Shown here in pieces: positions 34,963 to 44,310 of a stretch of 64,000 nt of DNA. The notes beneath the pieces were generated by a model. That model saw only the letters and a list, made by a program, of their open reading frames with translations, searched no databases and was not told the origin of the DNA. A program made the translations under genes and the position numbers. This DNA is from Streptomyces sp. HM190 (lineage in GTDB: Bacteria > Actinomycetota > Actinomycetes > Streptomycetales > Streptomycetaceae), in NCBI RefSeq assembly GCF_009857135.1, contig NZ_CP047318.1, positions 7,068,001 to 7,132,000 on the forward strand. The letters run 5' to 3'. How positions within the stretch are numbered: the first letter of the stretch is position 1; every line of letters starts with the position of its first letter.

Positions 34963-35727
34963 GTGCCGAAACCAGAAGTGGATCCGACCGTGTCGCTCCA
35001 GCTCAGCGTCGACCGCAGCAGCCCGGTCCCGCTCTACTTCCAGCTGTCGCAGCAACTGGAGGCCGCGATCGAGCACGGCGAGCTGACCCCGGGCAGCCTG
35101 CTGGGCAACGAGATCGAGCTGGCCGCCCGCCTCGGCCTGTCCCGCCCGACCGTCCGCCAGGCCATCCAGTCCCTCGTCGACAAGGGCCTCCTCGTCCGCC
35201 GCCGCGGCGTGGGCACGCAGGTCGTCCACAGCCAGGTCAAGCGCCCCCTGGAGCTGAGCAGCCTCTACGACGACCTGGAGGCCGCCGGCCAGCGACCCGA
35301 GACCCGGGTCCTCCTCAACACCACGGTCCCCGCCTCCGCCGAGGTCGCCGCCGCCCTCGCCGTCCCCGAGGGCGCGGAGGTCCACCGCATCGAGCGACTC
35401 CGTCTGGCCCACGGCGAGCCCATGGCCGCCCTCTGCAACTACCTCCCGACCGGCCTGCTGGACCTCGACTCCCCCCAGTTGGAGTCGACGGGCCTGTACC
35501 GGCTGATGCGCTCCGCGGGCATCACCCTGCACAGTGCCCGCCAGACCATCGGCGCCCGCGCCGCCACCGCCGCGGAAGGCGAACGCCTGACCGAACCCGA
35601 GGGCGCGCCCCTGCTGACCATGCAGCGCACCACGTTCGACGACACGGGCAGGGCGGTCGAGTACGGCACCCACGTCTACCGGGCCTCCCGCTACTCCTTC
35701 GACTTCCAGCTGCTGGTGAGGGCGTAG
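34963..35727 (+). CDS. GntR-family regulator (HutC/UTRA subfamily)
   Basis: The N-terminal winged helix reads PLYFQLSQQLEAAIEHGELT and GLSRPTVRQAIQSLVDKG; the C-terminal UTRA effector domain carries VHRIERLRLAHGEPMAALCN and ends YSFDFQLLVRA. Members sense sugars, amino acids or inositol-type metabolites. GTG 34963 gives a 254-residue protein. Its divergent neighbour, a dehydrogenase of the inositol/sugar class, is the probable target. A ROK kinase follows 130 bases later. Confidence 0.9.
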   Translation: MPKPEVDPTVSLQLSVDRSSPVPLYFQLSQQLEAAIEHGELTPGSLLGNEIELAARLGLSRPTVRQAIQSLVDKGLLVRRRGVGTQVVHSQVKRPLELSSLYDDLEAAGQRPETRVLLNTTVPASAEVAAALAVPEGAEVHRIERLRLAHGEPMAALCNYLPTGLLDLDSPQLESTGLYRLMRSAGITLHSARQTIGARAATAAEGERLTEPEGAPLLTMQRTTFDDTGRAVEYGTHVYRASRYSFDFQLLVRA

Positions 35728-35857
35728 CGTCCGCCGGGGTGGGGGCCCGGTGCCGGTTCCCTCCCCGGTCCCCGCACACCCGCACCCGAGAAACAAAGAG
35801 GCGGCACCCCCCGCCCCCACGCCGCACCGAGCGGAGCGCTAAGGCAGAATCGGCCCG

Positions 35858-37003
35858 ATGAGCACTTACCGCGACTTCACCCACCGCGGCTCCGCGCGGG
35901 CCACCGTCCTGCGTACCGTCGGCACGCGCGAGCGCCGCTCGCACCTGACGGCGCCCCGCGTCCCCACCGTCGGCATCGACATCGGCGGTACGAAGGTGAT
36001 GGCGGGCGTCGTGGACGCCGACGGCAACATCCTGGAGAAGCTCCGCACGGAGACCCCGGACAAGTCCAAGAGCCCCCAGGTCGTCGAGGACACGATCGTG
36101 GAGCTGGTGCTGGACCTCTCCGACCGGCACGACGTGCACGCCGTCGGCATCGGCGCCGCCGGGTGGGTCGACGCGGACCGCAACCGTGTGCTGTTCGCCC
36201 CGCACCTGTCCTGGCGCAACGAACCGCTGCGCGACCGGCTCGCGGGCCGCCTCGCCGTGCCCGTGCTGGTCGACAACGACGCCAACGCCGCCGCCTGGGC
36301 CGAGTGGCGCTTCGGCGCCGGCCGTGACGAGGACCACCTGGTCATGATCACACTCGGCACCGGCATCGGCGGCGCGATCCTGGAGGACGGCCAGGTCAAG
36401 CGCGGCAAGTTCGGCGTCGCCGGGGAGTTCGGCCATATGCAGGTCGTGCCCGGCGGTCACCGCTGCCCGTGCGGCAACCGCGGTTGCTGGGAGCAGTACA
36501 GCTCCGGGAACGCGCTGGTCAGAGAGGCCCGCGAGCTGGCCGCCGCGGACTCCCCGGTCGCGTACGGGATCATCGAGCACGTCAAGGGCAACATCGGCGA
36601 CATCACCGGGCCGATGATCACCGAGCTGGCCCGCGAGGGCGACGCGATGTGCATCGAACTGCTCCAGGACATCGGCCAGTGGCTCGGCGTCGGCATCGCC
36701 AACCTAGCCGCCGCCCTCGACCCGTCCTGCTTCGTCATCGGCGGCGGAGTCTCGGCCGCCGACGACCTCCTCATCGGCCCCGCCCGCGACGCCTTCCGCC
36801 GCCACCTCACCGGCCGCGGCTACCGCCCCGAGGCCCGCATCGCCCGCGCCCAGCTCGGCCCCGAGGCCGGCATGGTGGGCGCCGCCGACCTCGCCCGTCT
36901 CGTGGCCCGCCGCTTCCGCCGCGCCAACCGCCGCCGCGTCGAGCGGTACGAGCGGTACGCGCGCTACGTGGAGGGCCGCCGCACCACCCAGGACACCGCG
37001 TGA
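35858..37003 (+). CDS. ROK-family glucokinase-like sugar kinase
   Basis: The 381-residue protein shows the ATP motif VGIDIGGTKVMAGVVD (near residue 38), sugar-binding VPVLVDNDANAAAWAEW, TLGTGIGGAILEDG, and the ROK zinc motif HRCPCGNRGCWEQYSSG (near 203). The first 35 residues and the last 30 (Arg/Tyr-rich, RRVERYERYARYVEGRR) are extensions beyond the standard ROK kinase. The GTG of the next gene overlaps its stop. It would phosphorylate glucose or a related sugar. Confidence 0.91.
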   Translation: MSTYRDFTHRGSARATVLRTVGTRERRSHLTAPRVPTVGIDIGGTKVMAGVVDADGNILEKLRTETPDKSKSPQVVEDTIVELVLDLSDRHDVHAVGIGAAGWVDADRNRVLFAPHLSWRNEPLRDRLAGRLAVPVLVDNDANAAAWAEWRFGAGRDEDHLVMITLGTGIGGAILEDGQVKRGKFGVAGEFGHMQVVPGGHRCPCGNRGCWEQYSSGNALVREARELAAADSPVAYGIIEHVKGNIGDITGPMITELAREGDAMCIELLQDIGQWLGVGIANLAAALDPSCFVIGGGVSAADDLLIGPARDAFRRHLTGRGYRPEARIARAQLGPEAGMVGAADLARLVARRFRRANRRRVERYERYARYVEGRRTTQDTA

Positions 37004-37581
37004 CCGCCTCCGTGCCCCGCCAGGGCACCTCACCCGAGGAACCCGGGCAGCCCGCCGAGGACCGCCGCCACAGGATCCGCCGGCGCGCGCTCACCCTGGC
37101 GATCATCGTGCTGCTCATCGGTGTCCCCGCCGGCTACCTGGTGATCTCCGCGAACCAGAGCCGGGACAGCGGCAAGGACAAGGAGGAGAAGTACTCGGCG
37201 ACCGGCCTCACCGCGCACTGGCCCTCACGGCTCCAGCAGCGCCTCTACCAGGTCCCGATCCCGCCGTACTCGAAGCACGTCGCCTACTACGAGACGAACA
37301 ACTGGCGCACCAGCCGCCTGTACGTGCAGTTCTACACGAGCAACGAGGGCCTCGAACGCTTCCTCGACCAGATCGGCACGCGCACGGCGGCGCTGAAGGA
37401 GGGCGAGATGGCCGTCCACGCCCGCGACCGGCGGATCGTGGGATGGGACTTCGGCGGCCCCGGCCCCTGGTACGGCCTCGTCAACAAGCAGAAGAGTCCC
37501 GCGCCCACCCACGACATCGTCGTGAACCGGTCCGACCCGGAGCATCCGATGGTGTACCTGGTGTCCCGAACCGTGCCTTGA
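37000..37581 (+). CDS. Single-pass membrane protein, unknown function
   Basis: The 193-residue protein has a charged cytoplasmic N-terminus, a membrane segment LTLAIIVLLIGVPAGYLVIS (residues about 31-50) and an extracellular domain of about 140 residues. That domain includes YVQFYTSNEGLERFLDQIG and VGWDFGGPGPWYGL. No family was recognised, but the gene is coupled by a GTGA overlap to the ROK kinase, which suggests the two are always co-made. Confidence 0.78.
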   Translation: MTASVPRQGTSPEEPGQPAEDRRHRIRRRALTLAIIVLLIGVPAGYLVISANQSRDSGKDKEEKYSATGLTAHWPSRLQQRLYQVPIPPYSKHVAYYETNNWRTSRLYVQFYTSNEGLERFLDQIGTRTAALKEGEMAVHARDRRIVGWDFGGPGPWYGLVNKQKSPAPTHDIVVNRSDPEHPMVYLVSRTVP

Positions 37582-37695
37582 CCTGCACGTATCCGGGGTC
37601 CGAGCGGGCTCGCGCACGGTCGGCGGGACCGAATGTCAGACCCCGCCCGTAGAGTCGGAGACAGCTGATCGGAGCCGGGGACGGCTCATCCGACC

Positions 37696-40596
37696 ATGGG
37701 CGGGGAGGTGACCGGACACATGAGGGACACGGCTGTTCCCGAGGCCGACGGGACCGTCCGCGCTGCCGACGCGGCCGTGCTCACGACACCGGCCGCCACC
37801 GACCCCCGCACCGTCCCGGTGCGGCTGGCCGCCGTCTTCCTGCCGGCGCCCCTGCCCCGCCACGGCCGGGTCGCCTTCTGGGACCCCGACAGCGACACAC
37901 CGCCGCCGGGCCGCACCGAGGACCTCACCGTCGTCCGGCGGCACGGCGCCACCGGCGTCCGCAGGGGCACCGCCCCCGCGCTGTCCCTGTCCGTCGCCGA
38001 GGCCCTGCCCCTGCTCTCCCGGGCCCGCCGCGATCCCGCGGCCCACCCCGCCACGGCCTGCTGGGGTGCCGCCGCCCTGCACGCGCTGCGGCTCGTGGCC
38101 CGGGGGCGCCTCCTGCCGGGGCTCACCGCCGACGGGTTCGACGCCTGGCGGGCCGGCCCCCTCGACCCCGGTGACATCGCCCACCTCAGGGCCGTCGCCG
38201 CCGCGCTGCCGTACGAGGGCCACGCGGTCCCGTTGCCCGGCAAGGGCCCTCTCCGGCTGCCCGACCCGGAAGCGCTGATCCGGTCCTTCCTGGACGCCGT
38301 CGCCGACACCCTGCCCCGCGGCCCGGCCGCGCCGTACGTCTCCGGCACACCCTTCGCGGCGAGCACCGGCCAGCGGCTTCCCGGCGCCCGCGACTGGGCC
38401 GCCGAGGTCGCCGCCGGCCTGGACGCGGGCGTACGGATCTCCCTGCGCCTGGACCTGTCGGCGTACGACCTGTTCGACGACAGCGAGGGTGGCCGCCGGG
38501 CCGGAGCGGCCGTCGTCCAGGTGCACAGCCTCGCCGACCCCACCCTGGTCGTCGACGCGGCGGCGCTGTGGGCGGGCGACGCCGACGAGGCGTTCGGGCC
38601 CCGCGCACGGGTGGACGCCGCCCTCGCCGTGCGTCGCGCGGCCCGCGTCTGGCCTCCCCTGGACCGCCTCGCCGACCGGGACGTCCCCGACGTCCTCGCG
38701 CTCTGCGAGGAGGAACTGTCCGACCTCCTCGGCGTGGCCGCGACCCGGCTGGCCGCGGCCGGGGTCGCCGTGCACTGGCCCCGCGACCTCGCCCAGGACC
38801 TGAGCGCCCGCGCCGAGGTCCGCCCGGCCCCCGGCTCGGCCACGGACGGCACGGGCTTCTTCGAGAGCGAGGAACTGCTCAGCTTCCGCTGGCAGTTGGC
38901 GCTCGGCGGCGACCCGCTCACCGACGCCGAGATGGACGCCCTGGCCGAGGCCCACCGCCCGGTCGTCCGCCTGCGCGACCAGTGGGTCCTCGTCGACCCC
39001 GCTCTCGTCCGCAAGGCCCGCCGCCGTGAACTGGGCCTGCTCGACCCGGTGGACGCCCTGTCCGCGGCCCTCACCGGCACGGCCGACGTGGACGGCGAGA
39101 CCGTGGAGGCGGTCCCGGTGGGCGCGCTGGCCGCGCTCCGCGACCGGCTGACCGCCGGTGTCGCCCCGGTCGAACCGCCCCCGGGCCTCGCGGCCACCCT
39201 CCGCGACTACCAACTCCGGGGGCTGGCCTGGCTGGACCTCATGACCTCCCTCGGCCTCGGCGGGTGCCTCGCCGACGACATGGGCCTCGGCAAGACCGTC
39301 ACGGTCATCGCCCTGCACCTGCGCCGGGCCCGCACCGAACCCACCCTCGTCGTCTGCCCCGCCTCCCTGCTGGGCAACTGGCAGCGCGAGATCACCCGCT
39401 TCGCCCCCGGCGTGCCCGTCCGCCGCTTCCACGGCCCCGACCGCACCCTGGACGACCTCGGCCCCGGCTTCGTCCTCACCACCTACGGCACGATGCGCTC
39501 GACGGCACCCCGACTCGCCGAGCAGCGATGGGGTATGGTCGTCGCCGACGAGGCCCAGCACGTGAAGAACCCCTACTCGGCGACGGCGAAGGCCCTGCGC
39601 ACCATCCCGACACCCGCCCGGGTCGCCCTCACCGGCACCCCCGTGGAGAACAACCTCTCCGAACTGTGGGCCCTCCTCGACTGGACCACCCCCGGCCTCC
39701 TCGGCCCCCTGAAGTCCTTTCGCTCCCGCCACGCCCGCGCCGTGGAGAACGGCGAGGACGAGGAGGCCGTGACCCGTCTCGCCCGGCTGGTCCGCCCCTT
39801 CCTGCTCCGCCGCAAGAAGTCCGACCCCGGTATCGTCCCCGAACTCCCGCCCAAGACCGAGACCGACCACCCCGTCCCCCTCACCCGGGAGCAGGCAGCG
39901 CTCTACGAGGCCGTCGTCCGCGAGTCACTGCTGGCCATCGAGACGGCCGACGGCATCGCCCGCCGCGGCCTGGTCCTGAAACTGCTGGGCGCCCTGAAAC
40001 AGATCTGCGACCACCCGGCGCTGTATCTGAAGGAGGAGCCGACCACCCACGGCGAGCGCCTGTCCGCCCGCTCCGGCAAACTCGCCCTCCTCGACGAACT
40101 GCTGGACACCCTGCTCTCCGAGGACGGGTCGGCCCTCGTCTTCACCCAGTACGTCGGCATGGCCCGCCTGATCACCGCGCACCTCGCCGCCCGCGCGATC
40201 CCCGTCGAACTGCTCCACGGCGGCACCCCGGTCAAGGACCGCGAGGAGATGGTGGACCGTTTCCAGAGCGGCGCGACCCCCGTCCTGGTCCTCTCCCTGA
40301 AGGCGGCCGGCACCGGCCTGAACCTCACCCGCGCCGGCCATGTCATCCACTTCGACCGCTGGTGGAACCCCGCCGTCGAGGAACAGGCCACCGACCGCGC
40401 CTACCGCATCGGCCAGACCCAGCCCGTGCAGGTCCACCGCCTCATCACCGAGGGCACCGTCGAGGACCGCATCGCCGAGATGCTCGAAGCGAAGCGTGCC
40501 CTCTCCGACGCCGTCCTCGGCACCGGCGAGGCGGCCCTCACGGAACTCACCGACCGCGAACTGACCGACCTCGTCTCGCTGCGGAGGTCGACATGA
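37696..40596 (+). CDS. SNF2-family DNA-dependent helicase
   Basis: The protein has an N-terminal SNF2-associated region of roughly 480 residues, then the two helicase lobes. Motif I is DDMGLGKTVTVIALH (near 527), motif II DEAQHVKN (near 617), then LTGTPVENNLSELW, LHGGTPVKDR, SLKAAGTGLNLTRA and QATDRAYRIGQTQPVQVHR. All motifs are intact. An in-frame ATG at 37720 preceded by GGGGAGGTG may be the real start. The stop overlaps the next ATG, coupling it to a SWIM protein, a pairing known across bacteria. It probably remodels DNA-protein complexes. Confidence 0.93.
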   Translation: MGGEVTGHMRDTAVPEADGTVRAADAAVLTTPAATDPRTVPVRLAAVFLPAPLPRHGRVAFWDPDSDTPPPGRTEDLTVVRRHGATGVRRGTAPALSLSVAEALPLLSRARRDPAAHPATACWGAAALHALRLVARGRLLPGLTADGFDAWRAGPLDPGDIAHLRAVAAALPYEGHAVPLPGKGPLRLPDPEALIRSFLDAVADTLPRGPAAPYVSGTPFAASTGQRLPGARDWAAEVAAGLDAGVRISLRLDLSAYDLFDDSEGGRRAGAAVVQVHSLADPTLVVDAAALWAGDADEAFGPRARVDAALAVRRAARVWPPLDRLADRDVPDVLALCEEELSDLLGVAATRLAAAGVAVHWPRDLAQDLSARAEVRPAPGSATDGTGFFESEELLSFRWQLALGGDPLTDAEMDALAEAHRPVVRLRDQWVLVDPALVRKARRRELGLLDPVDALSAALTGTADVDGETVEAVPVGALAALRDRLTAGVAPVEPPPGLAATLRDYQLRGLAWLDLMTSLGLGGCLADDMGLGKTVTVIALHLRRARTEPTLVVCPASLLGNWQREITRFAPGVPVRRFHGPDRTLDDLGPGFVLTTYGTMRSTAPRLAEQRWGMVVADEAQHVKNPYSATAKALRTIPTPARVALTGTPVENNLSELWALLDWTTPGLLGPLKSFRSRHARAVENGEDEEAVTRLARLVRPFLLRRKKSDPGIVPELPPKTETDHPVPLTREQAALYEAVVRESLLAIETADGIARRGLVLKLLGALKQICDHPALYLKEEPTTHGERLSARSGKLALLDELLDTLLSEDGSALVFTQYVGMARLITAHLAARAIPVELLHGGTPVKDREEMVDRFQSGATPVLVLSLKAAGTGLNLTRAGHVIHFDRWWNPAVEEQATDRAYRIGQTQPVQVHRLITEGTVEDRIAEMLEAKRALSDAVLGTGEAALTELTDRELTDLVSLRRST

Positions 40597-42950
40597 GTGC
40601 CTCCGGCCCTCCCGCCCCCCGCCCGGCGGACGCCGCCCGCCAGGCGCTGCGCGCGGCCCGCGCACGGGCAGTGCGCGGCGAGGACCGGGAGGAGACCACG
40701 ACCACACCGGGGCCGACCGGCGGGGGCGCGGTGACTGGTGGCGGCGCGGTGGCGGGGCGCCGTGCCGGGGAGACGCCGGGTGCGCAGACATCGGGTGCGG
40801 AGGGGACGGGCGACACGGGTGACGCCAGGACGCCGGGGCCCGTGCCGGCCCGCCTCGGGGAGGAGCCGGGGAGCGGCGGCACGGCGGCAGCGTCGGCCGG
40901 GAGCGCTGCCGCCGGGGCGCGGAGTGCCCGGCCGGGCGACGCGGCTCGGGCAGCGCTGTGGCGGGCCGTGGACGCCGGGGTGGCGGCCTCGACCGAGGAA
41001 CCGCAGGCGGAGCGCGCAGCACGCGCCCCGGAGGCGCCGCGCGCTCGTGGGACTGCTGGGACTGCCGCATCGGGCGGTGCCCGGCCCGGTGACGTCGCCC
41101 GTGCCGCGCTGCGCGCCGCTCGGAGCGCGGCGGAGCGGGCCCGTGCGGAGGCCGAGGCGGAGTCCACGGCCAAGGCCGATGCCGCGGCCAAGACCGATGC
41201 GAAGGCGAAGACCGACGCGGAGTCCGCGGCCAGGACCGATGCCGCGGCCAAGACCGATGCGAAAGCGAAGGCCGTCGCCGAGGACATGGCCAGGACCGAT
41301 GCCGATGTGGAGGGAGCCGCGCCCGTGGACCCGCCCCACGGTCGGCGCACCGGCAGGCACGAGGGGCCCGGCCGCAGCGCGGACCGGGGTGAGGGACCCC
41401 GCCCGGTCCGGGACGTACGCGCCGTGATCGCGGGTGCCTTCGAACCGCCCACGGAGGACCACGCGCCGACGCGCGACCTCACCTCCGCCGAGGCCCCGCG
41501 GGCCCGCAGCCGAGCCCGCGCCGAATCGCCCGTCCGAGGCGAAGCCCTGGCCGGTGACCGGTATGGTTCCCACGCCGTCGACCACCCCGGTGATCCCCGG
41601 TCCGCAGGTGCCGCCGCCATGCCCCGCGTTCCCGGCACCATGGCAGCTCCCTCCCGTGACGGCGAACTCCGGCGTACCTTCCGGGCGTTCCCGCCCCGGA
41701 CCTCCGGTGGGGAGGCGTTCGCGGAGAGCTGGTGGGGGAACGCCTGGGTGACGGCGTTGGAGGAGGGCGCCCTGGACGCGGCCCGGCTCGTGCGGGGGCG
41801 GGCGTACGCCGACAAGGGCCACGTGGACGCGATCACGGTCACGCCGGGGCTGGTGCTGGCGTACGTCCACGGCAGCCGCCCCCGGCCCTACCGCGTGCAG
41901 GTCCGGCTGCGGACGCTGGACGACGACGAATGGGACCGTTTCCTGGACACGGCGGCCGAACGTCCCGCCGACATCGCCGCCCTGCTCGACAAGGAACTCC
42001 CTCAGTCCCTTGCCGGTGCCGGTGCCGGTGCCGGTGACGCGCCCGCGTCCGGCGGCCGGAGCTGTCGCGGGGCGCGCCTGCTGCCCGGACCGGGGGAGTT
42101 GGAGCCCCACTGCAGTTGCCCGGACCGGGGGCATCCCTGCAAGCACGCGGCGGCGCTGTGCTATCAGACGGCGCGGCTCCTGGACGAGGACCCGTTCGTC
42201 CTGCTGCTTCTGCGCGGCCGGGGCGAGCGGGAGTTGCTCGACGCGCTGTCGCGGCGCAACGCCGCGCGGGCGGCGCGTGCCGCGCAGGAGCAGCGGCCCG
42301 CGGCACTCCCCGGTGTCCGGGCGAGCGAGGCCCTCGCCCCGCGCGTGCTTCCGCCGCTGCCCGCCCCGCTGTCCCCGCCCCCGCACCCGGAGCAGCCCCC
42401 GGTGTATCCGGGGGCGCCCGGCGGCCCGGACCCGCTCGCGCTGGACCAGTTGGCCACCGACGCGGCGGCCCGGGCGCACGCGTTGCTCACCACCGGGCGG
42501 GACCCGGTCGCCGAGCTGACGCTCTGGCAGGACGCGGTACGGCTGGCCGCCGCGCGCCCCGGCTCCGGTCTGACCGCCGCCACCCGCGCCCTGTACTCGT
42601 CGCTGGCCGCCGCCACCGGGCGTACCCCGGCCGACCTGGCCCGCGCCGTCGCCGCCTGGCGCCAGGGCGGCCTCGAAGGGCTCGTCGTCCTGGAGGAGCC
42701 CTGGGACCCGCCGGCGGGCCGCTTCGACCGTGCCCGCCCGCTGCTCCTCGCCGCCGACCTGCCGCCGTTCCGCCCGTGGCGCAACCACCTCACCCACCCC
42801 CTCGGCCACGTCCAACTCCGCCTCGGCCGGGACGGTCTGTGGTACGCCTACGAGTCCGAACCGGGCCACGACGACTGGTGGCCGAGAGGCATCCCCGACC
42901 TCGACCCGGTCGGAGCCCTGACGGGCCTGGGGCCGACCGACGCCCTCTGA
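40593..42950 (+). CDS. SWIM zinc-finger protein with long disordered insert
   Basis: The protein has 785 residues. The SWIM knuckle is CSCPDRGHPCKH (near residue 507), preceded by GEAFAESWWGNAWVTALEEG and VTPGLVLAYVHGSRPRPYRVQV, both typical of the SNF2-partner SWIM proteins. The first roughly 350 residues are Ala/Gly/Arg/Thr-rich and probably disordered, made of recurring RPxDAARxALRAAR-like segments and a lysine-rich 20-residue duplication. That makes it much longer than the core family. The conserved C-terminal third ends near the stop. It is translated together with the helicase and presumably binds DNA. Confidence 0.86.
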   Translation: MSASGPPAPRPADAARQALRAARARAVRGEDREETTTTPGPTGGGAVTGGGAVAGRRAGETPGAQTSGAEGTGDTGDARTPGPVPARLGEEPGSGGTAAASAGSAAAGARSARPGDAARAALWRAVDAGVAASTEEPQAERAARAPEAPRARGTAGTAASGGARPGDVARAALRAARSAAERARAEAEAESTAKADAAAKTDAKAKTDAESAARTDAAAKTDAKAKAVAEDMARTDADVEGAAPVDPPHGRRTGRHEGPGRSADRGEGPRPVRDVRAVIAGAFEPPTEDHAPTRDLTSAEAPRARSRARAESPVRGEALAGDRYGSHAVDHPGDPRSAGAAAMPRVPGTMAAPSRDGELRRTFRAFPPRTSGGEAFAESWWGNAWVTALEEGALDAARLVRGRAYADKGHVDAITVTPGLVLAYVHGSRPRPYRVQVRLRTLDDDEWDRFLDTAAERPADIAALLDKELPQSLAGAGAGAGDAPASGGRSCRGARLLPGPGELEPHCSCPDRGHPCKHAAALCYQTARLLDEDPFVLLLLRGRGERELLDALSRRNAARAARAAQEQRPAALPGVRASEALAPRVLPPLPAPLSPPPHPEQPPVYPGAPGGPDPLALDQLATDAAARAHALLTTGRDPVAELTLWQDAVRLAAARPGSGLTAATRALYSSLAAATGRTPADLARAVAAWRQGGLEGLVVLEEPWDPPAGRFDRARPLLLAADLPPFRPWRNHLTHPLGHVQLRLGRDGLWYAYESEPGHDDWWPRGIPDLDPVGALTGLGPTDAL
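41161..41280 (+). repeat. Two 60-bp tandem repeats inside the SWIM gene
   Basis: Positions 41161-41220 and 41221-41280 are two copies of one 60-base unit differing at about nine sites. Each encodes a 20-residue block with the core DAAAKTDAKAK. Because the period is a multiple of three the frame is kept, so copy number can change without disrupting the protein. Confidence 0.85.
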
Positions 42951-43567
42951 AGCCCCACCAACTCCGAGACCCCTACGCCTACCGAGCGCTCCACGAGATT
43001 CCAGCCCTCCACGACCCGTCACGCCCCCCCGCGACTTCCTCGCCCGCCCCACTTGTTCGCCCGCCCCCGACATCGTCGCGCGCGGCAGACCGCCCCCGAG
43101 CCGCGCCATCGCAGTGGGTGGGCTGCCCGACCGCTGGTGCTGGGCACCGTGGTGACGGTGCCAAAGTCGAGCACAGCGCAGTGGAGCCTCCGCCGGCGAG
43201 GAGACCTGGCGCCCCGGCAACGGGTGGGCCCTGCTCTGCGACTGACCCCTCCCAACAGACATGGGGCCGTCTTCCACACCGGGTGGTGTGGAAGACGGCC
43301 CCATTCGCCTCGGCGCGAACATTCCAGCCGTAGTGCCGTTCTGCGCACGGTTGTTGAGTCCGGTACGGCTGGGGCGTCGTCGCTTGTGCCTACTCGGTGC
43401 GCCGAAGCCGCCGAACGTGGCAAGCCGATCCGGCGTGGGGTTCCGCGTATGTCTCGGGGGGCGAATTCCTCGGTGGGTGTGTAACGTTCGGCGCCCCTTC
43501 CGTCTCTGAAGGCGCTGTGACCACGACGCCGGGTCACAGCGACCACCGAACAGAAACGGAAACTCCC
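42951..43567. other. Intergenic region with strong hairpin, before the DM13 gene
   Basis: About 617 bases separate the SWIM gene from the DM13 gene. The only clear structure is the hairpin at 43261-43304. The first 300 bases have scattered frames without coding bias or recognisable protein. The last 70 bases hold the leader of the DM13 gene with no convincing standard -10 element, which leaves control by the neighbouring ECF sigma factor possible. Confidence 0.5.
43261..43304. terminator. Perfect 20-bp hairpin terminator
   Basis: The left arm (43261-43280, ATGGGGCCGTCTTCCACACC) is followed by a four-base loop GGGT and its exact complement (43285-43304). A 20-bp perfect stem without a T-run is an unusually strong factor-independent hairpin. 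It lies 310 bases beyond the SWIM gene stop, so it may define the end of a long 3' untranslated region. Confidence 0.75.
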
Positions 43568-44062
43568 ATGTGCCGCAGCAAGCGCCGCAGCCCTGCCCTC
43601 TGGATCATCACCGCATTGGCCGTCGTGGCCGTGGCCGTCGGCCTCTGTCTCTTCCAGCCGTGGCGGGCGTTCACCACGGTCCGGGTGGACGAGGCACCGC
43701 CGGCCGCCGTCGCCGCGGAGCGGTCGCTGAGCGGTACGTTCGTCTCACACGGGCACGAGACCAGCGGCTCGGTGACGGTTCTGGAGTCCGCGGACGGGGC
43801 GCGGACGCTGCGTCTGTCGGACCTGCGCACGTCCGACGGCCCGGCACTGCACGTATGGCTCAGCGACCAGCCTGTCCAGGGCGACGGCGGCAACCTCGAC
43901 GGCGGTCAGCACATCGACCTCGGCTCGCTGAAGGGCAACGAGGGCAACCAGAACTATGCGATCCCGGCGAGCGCCGACCTCGGAAGGTTTTCCACGGTGA
44001 CGATCTGGTGCGAACGCTTCAGCGTGTCCTTCGGCGCGGCCGAACTGGACCGGGCGGCCTGA
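43568..44062 (+). CDS. DM13-domain membrane-anchored protein
   Basis: The 164-residue protein has one N-terminal membrane segment (LWIITALAVVAVAVGLCLF) and an exported DM13 domain: SGTFVSHGHETSGSVTVLE, LRLSDLRTSDGPALHVWLSD, LGSLKGNEGNQNYAIP and STVTIWCERFSVSFGAAEL. DM13 domains are thought to bind electrons or redox cofactors through a conserved Cys, here in IWCERF. It converges on the anti-sigma/ECF pair, a pairing seen in other actinomycetes by my recollection, suggesting an envelope-stress target. Confidence 0.82.
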   Translation: MCRSKRRSPALWIITALAVVAVAVGLCLFQPWRAFTTVRVDEAPPAAVAAERSLSGTFVSHGHETSGSVTVLESADGARTLRLSDLRTSDGPALHVWLSDQPVQGDGGNLDGGQHIDLGSLKGNEGNQNYAIPASADLGRFSTVTIWCERFSVSFGAAELDRAA

Positions 44063-44079
44063 CGGATGTCCGGACCGGT

Positions 44080-44310
44080 TCACGGCCGTCGCCAGTCCCG
44101 GAACGCGGTGAGCAACAGGCCCCGGGCCTCGTCGGAGATGGCTTGCGGAGTCAGCTCGCCCGTCGTGGCGATCGTCTGCCGGAACTGGTCCAGATACACC
44201 TCGCACTTGGAGCACTCGGCCAGGTGTCCCACAAAGCGATGCTCGTCCTCCTCGGACAGGGCACCGTCCAGAAAAGCAGTCACCAGCTCCACGAACTCGT
44301 CGCAGTTCAC
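44080..44310 (-). CDS. Zinc-finger (zf-HC2) anti-sigma factor
   Basis: The 76-residue protein starts NCDEFVELVTAFLDGALSEE and has the ligands H-x3-C-x2-C in HLAECSKCEVYLDQF. It is a compact cytosolic anti-sigma without a membrane segment, like the ZAS proteins. Its GTG overlaps the stop of the sigma gene (GTGA), so the two are made together. It probably releases the sigma factor on oxidation or zinc loss. Confidence 0.87.
   Translation of the reverse strand: MNCDEFVELVTAFLDGALSEEDEHRFVGHLAECSKCEVYLDQFRQTIATTGELTPQAISDEARGLLLTAFRDWRRP

Noticed and set aside
37636..43322. Long minus-strand open frames under the SNF2 and SWIM genes
   Set aside because: They are antisense shadows of GC-rich coding sequence: the plus-strand products carry complete helicase and SWIM motifs, while the minus-strand translations are Arg/Gly-rich with no family pattern.
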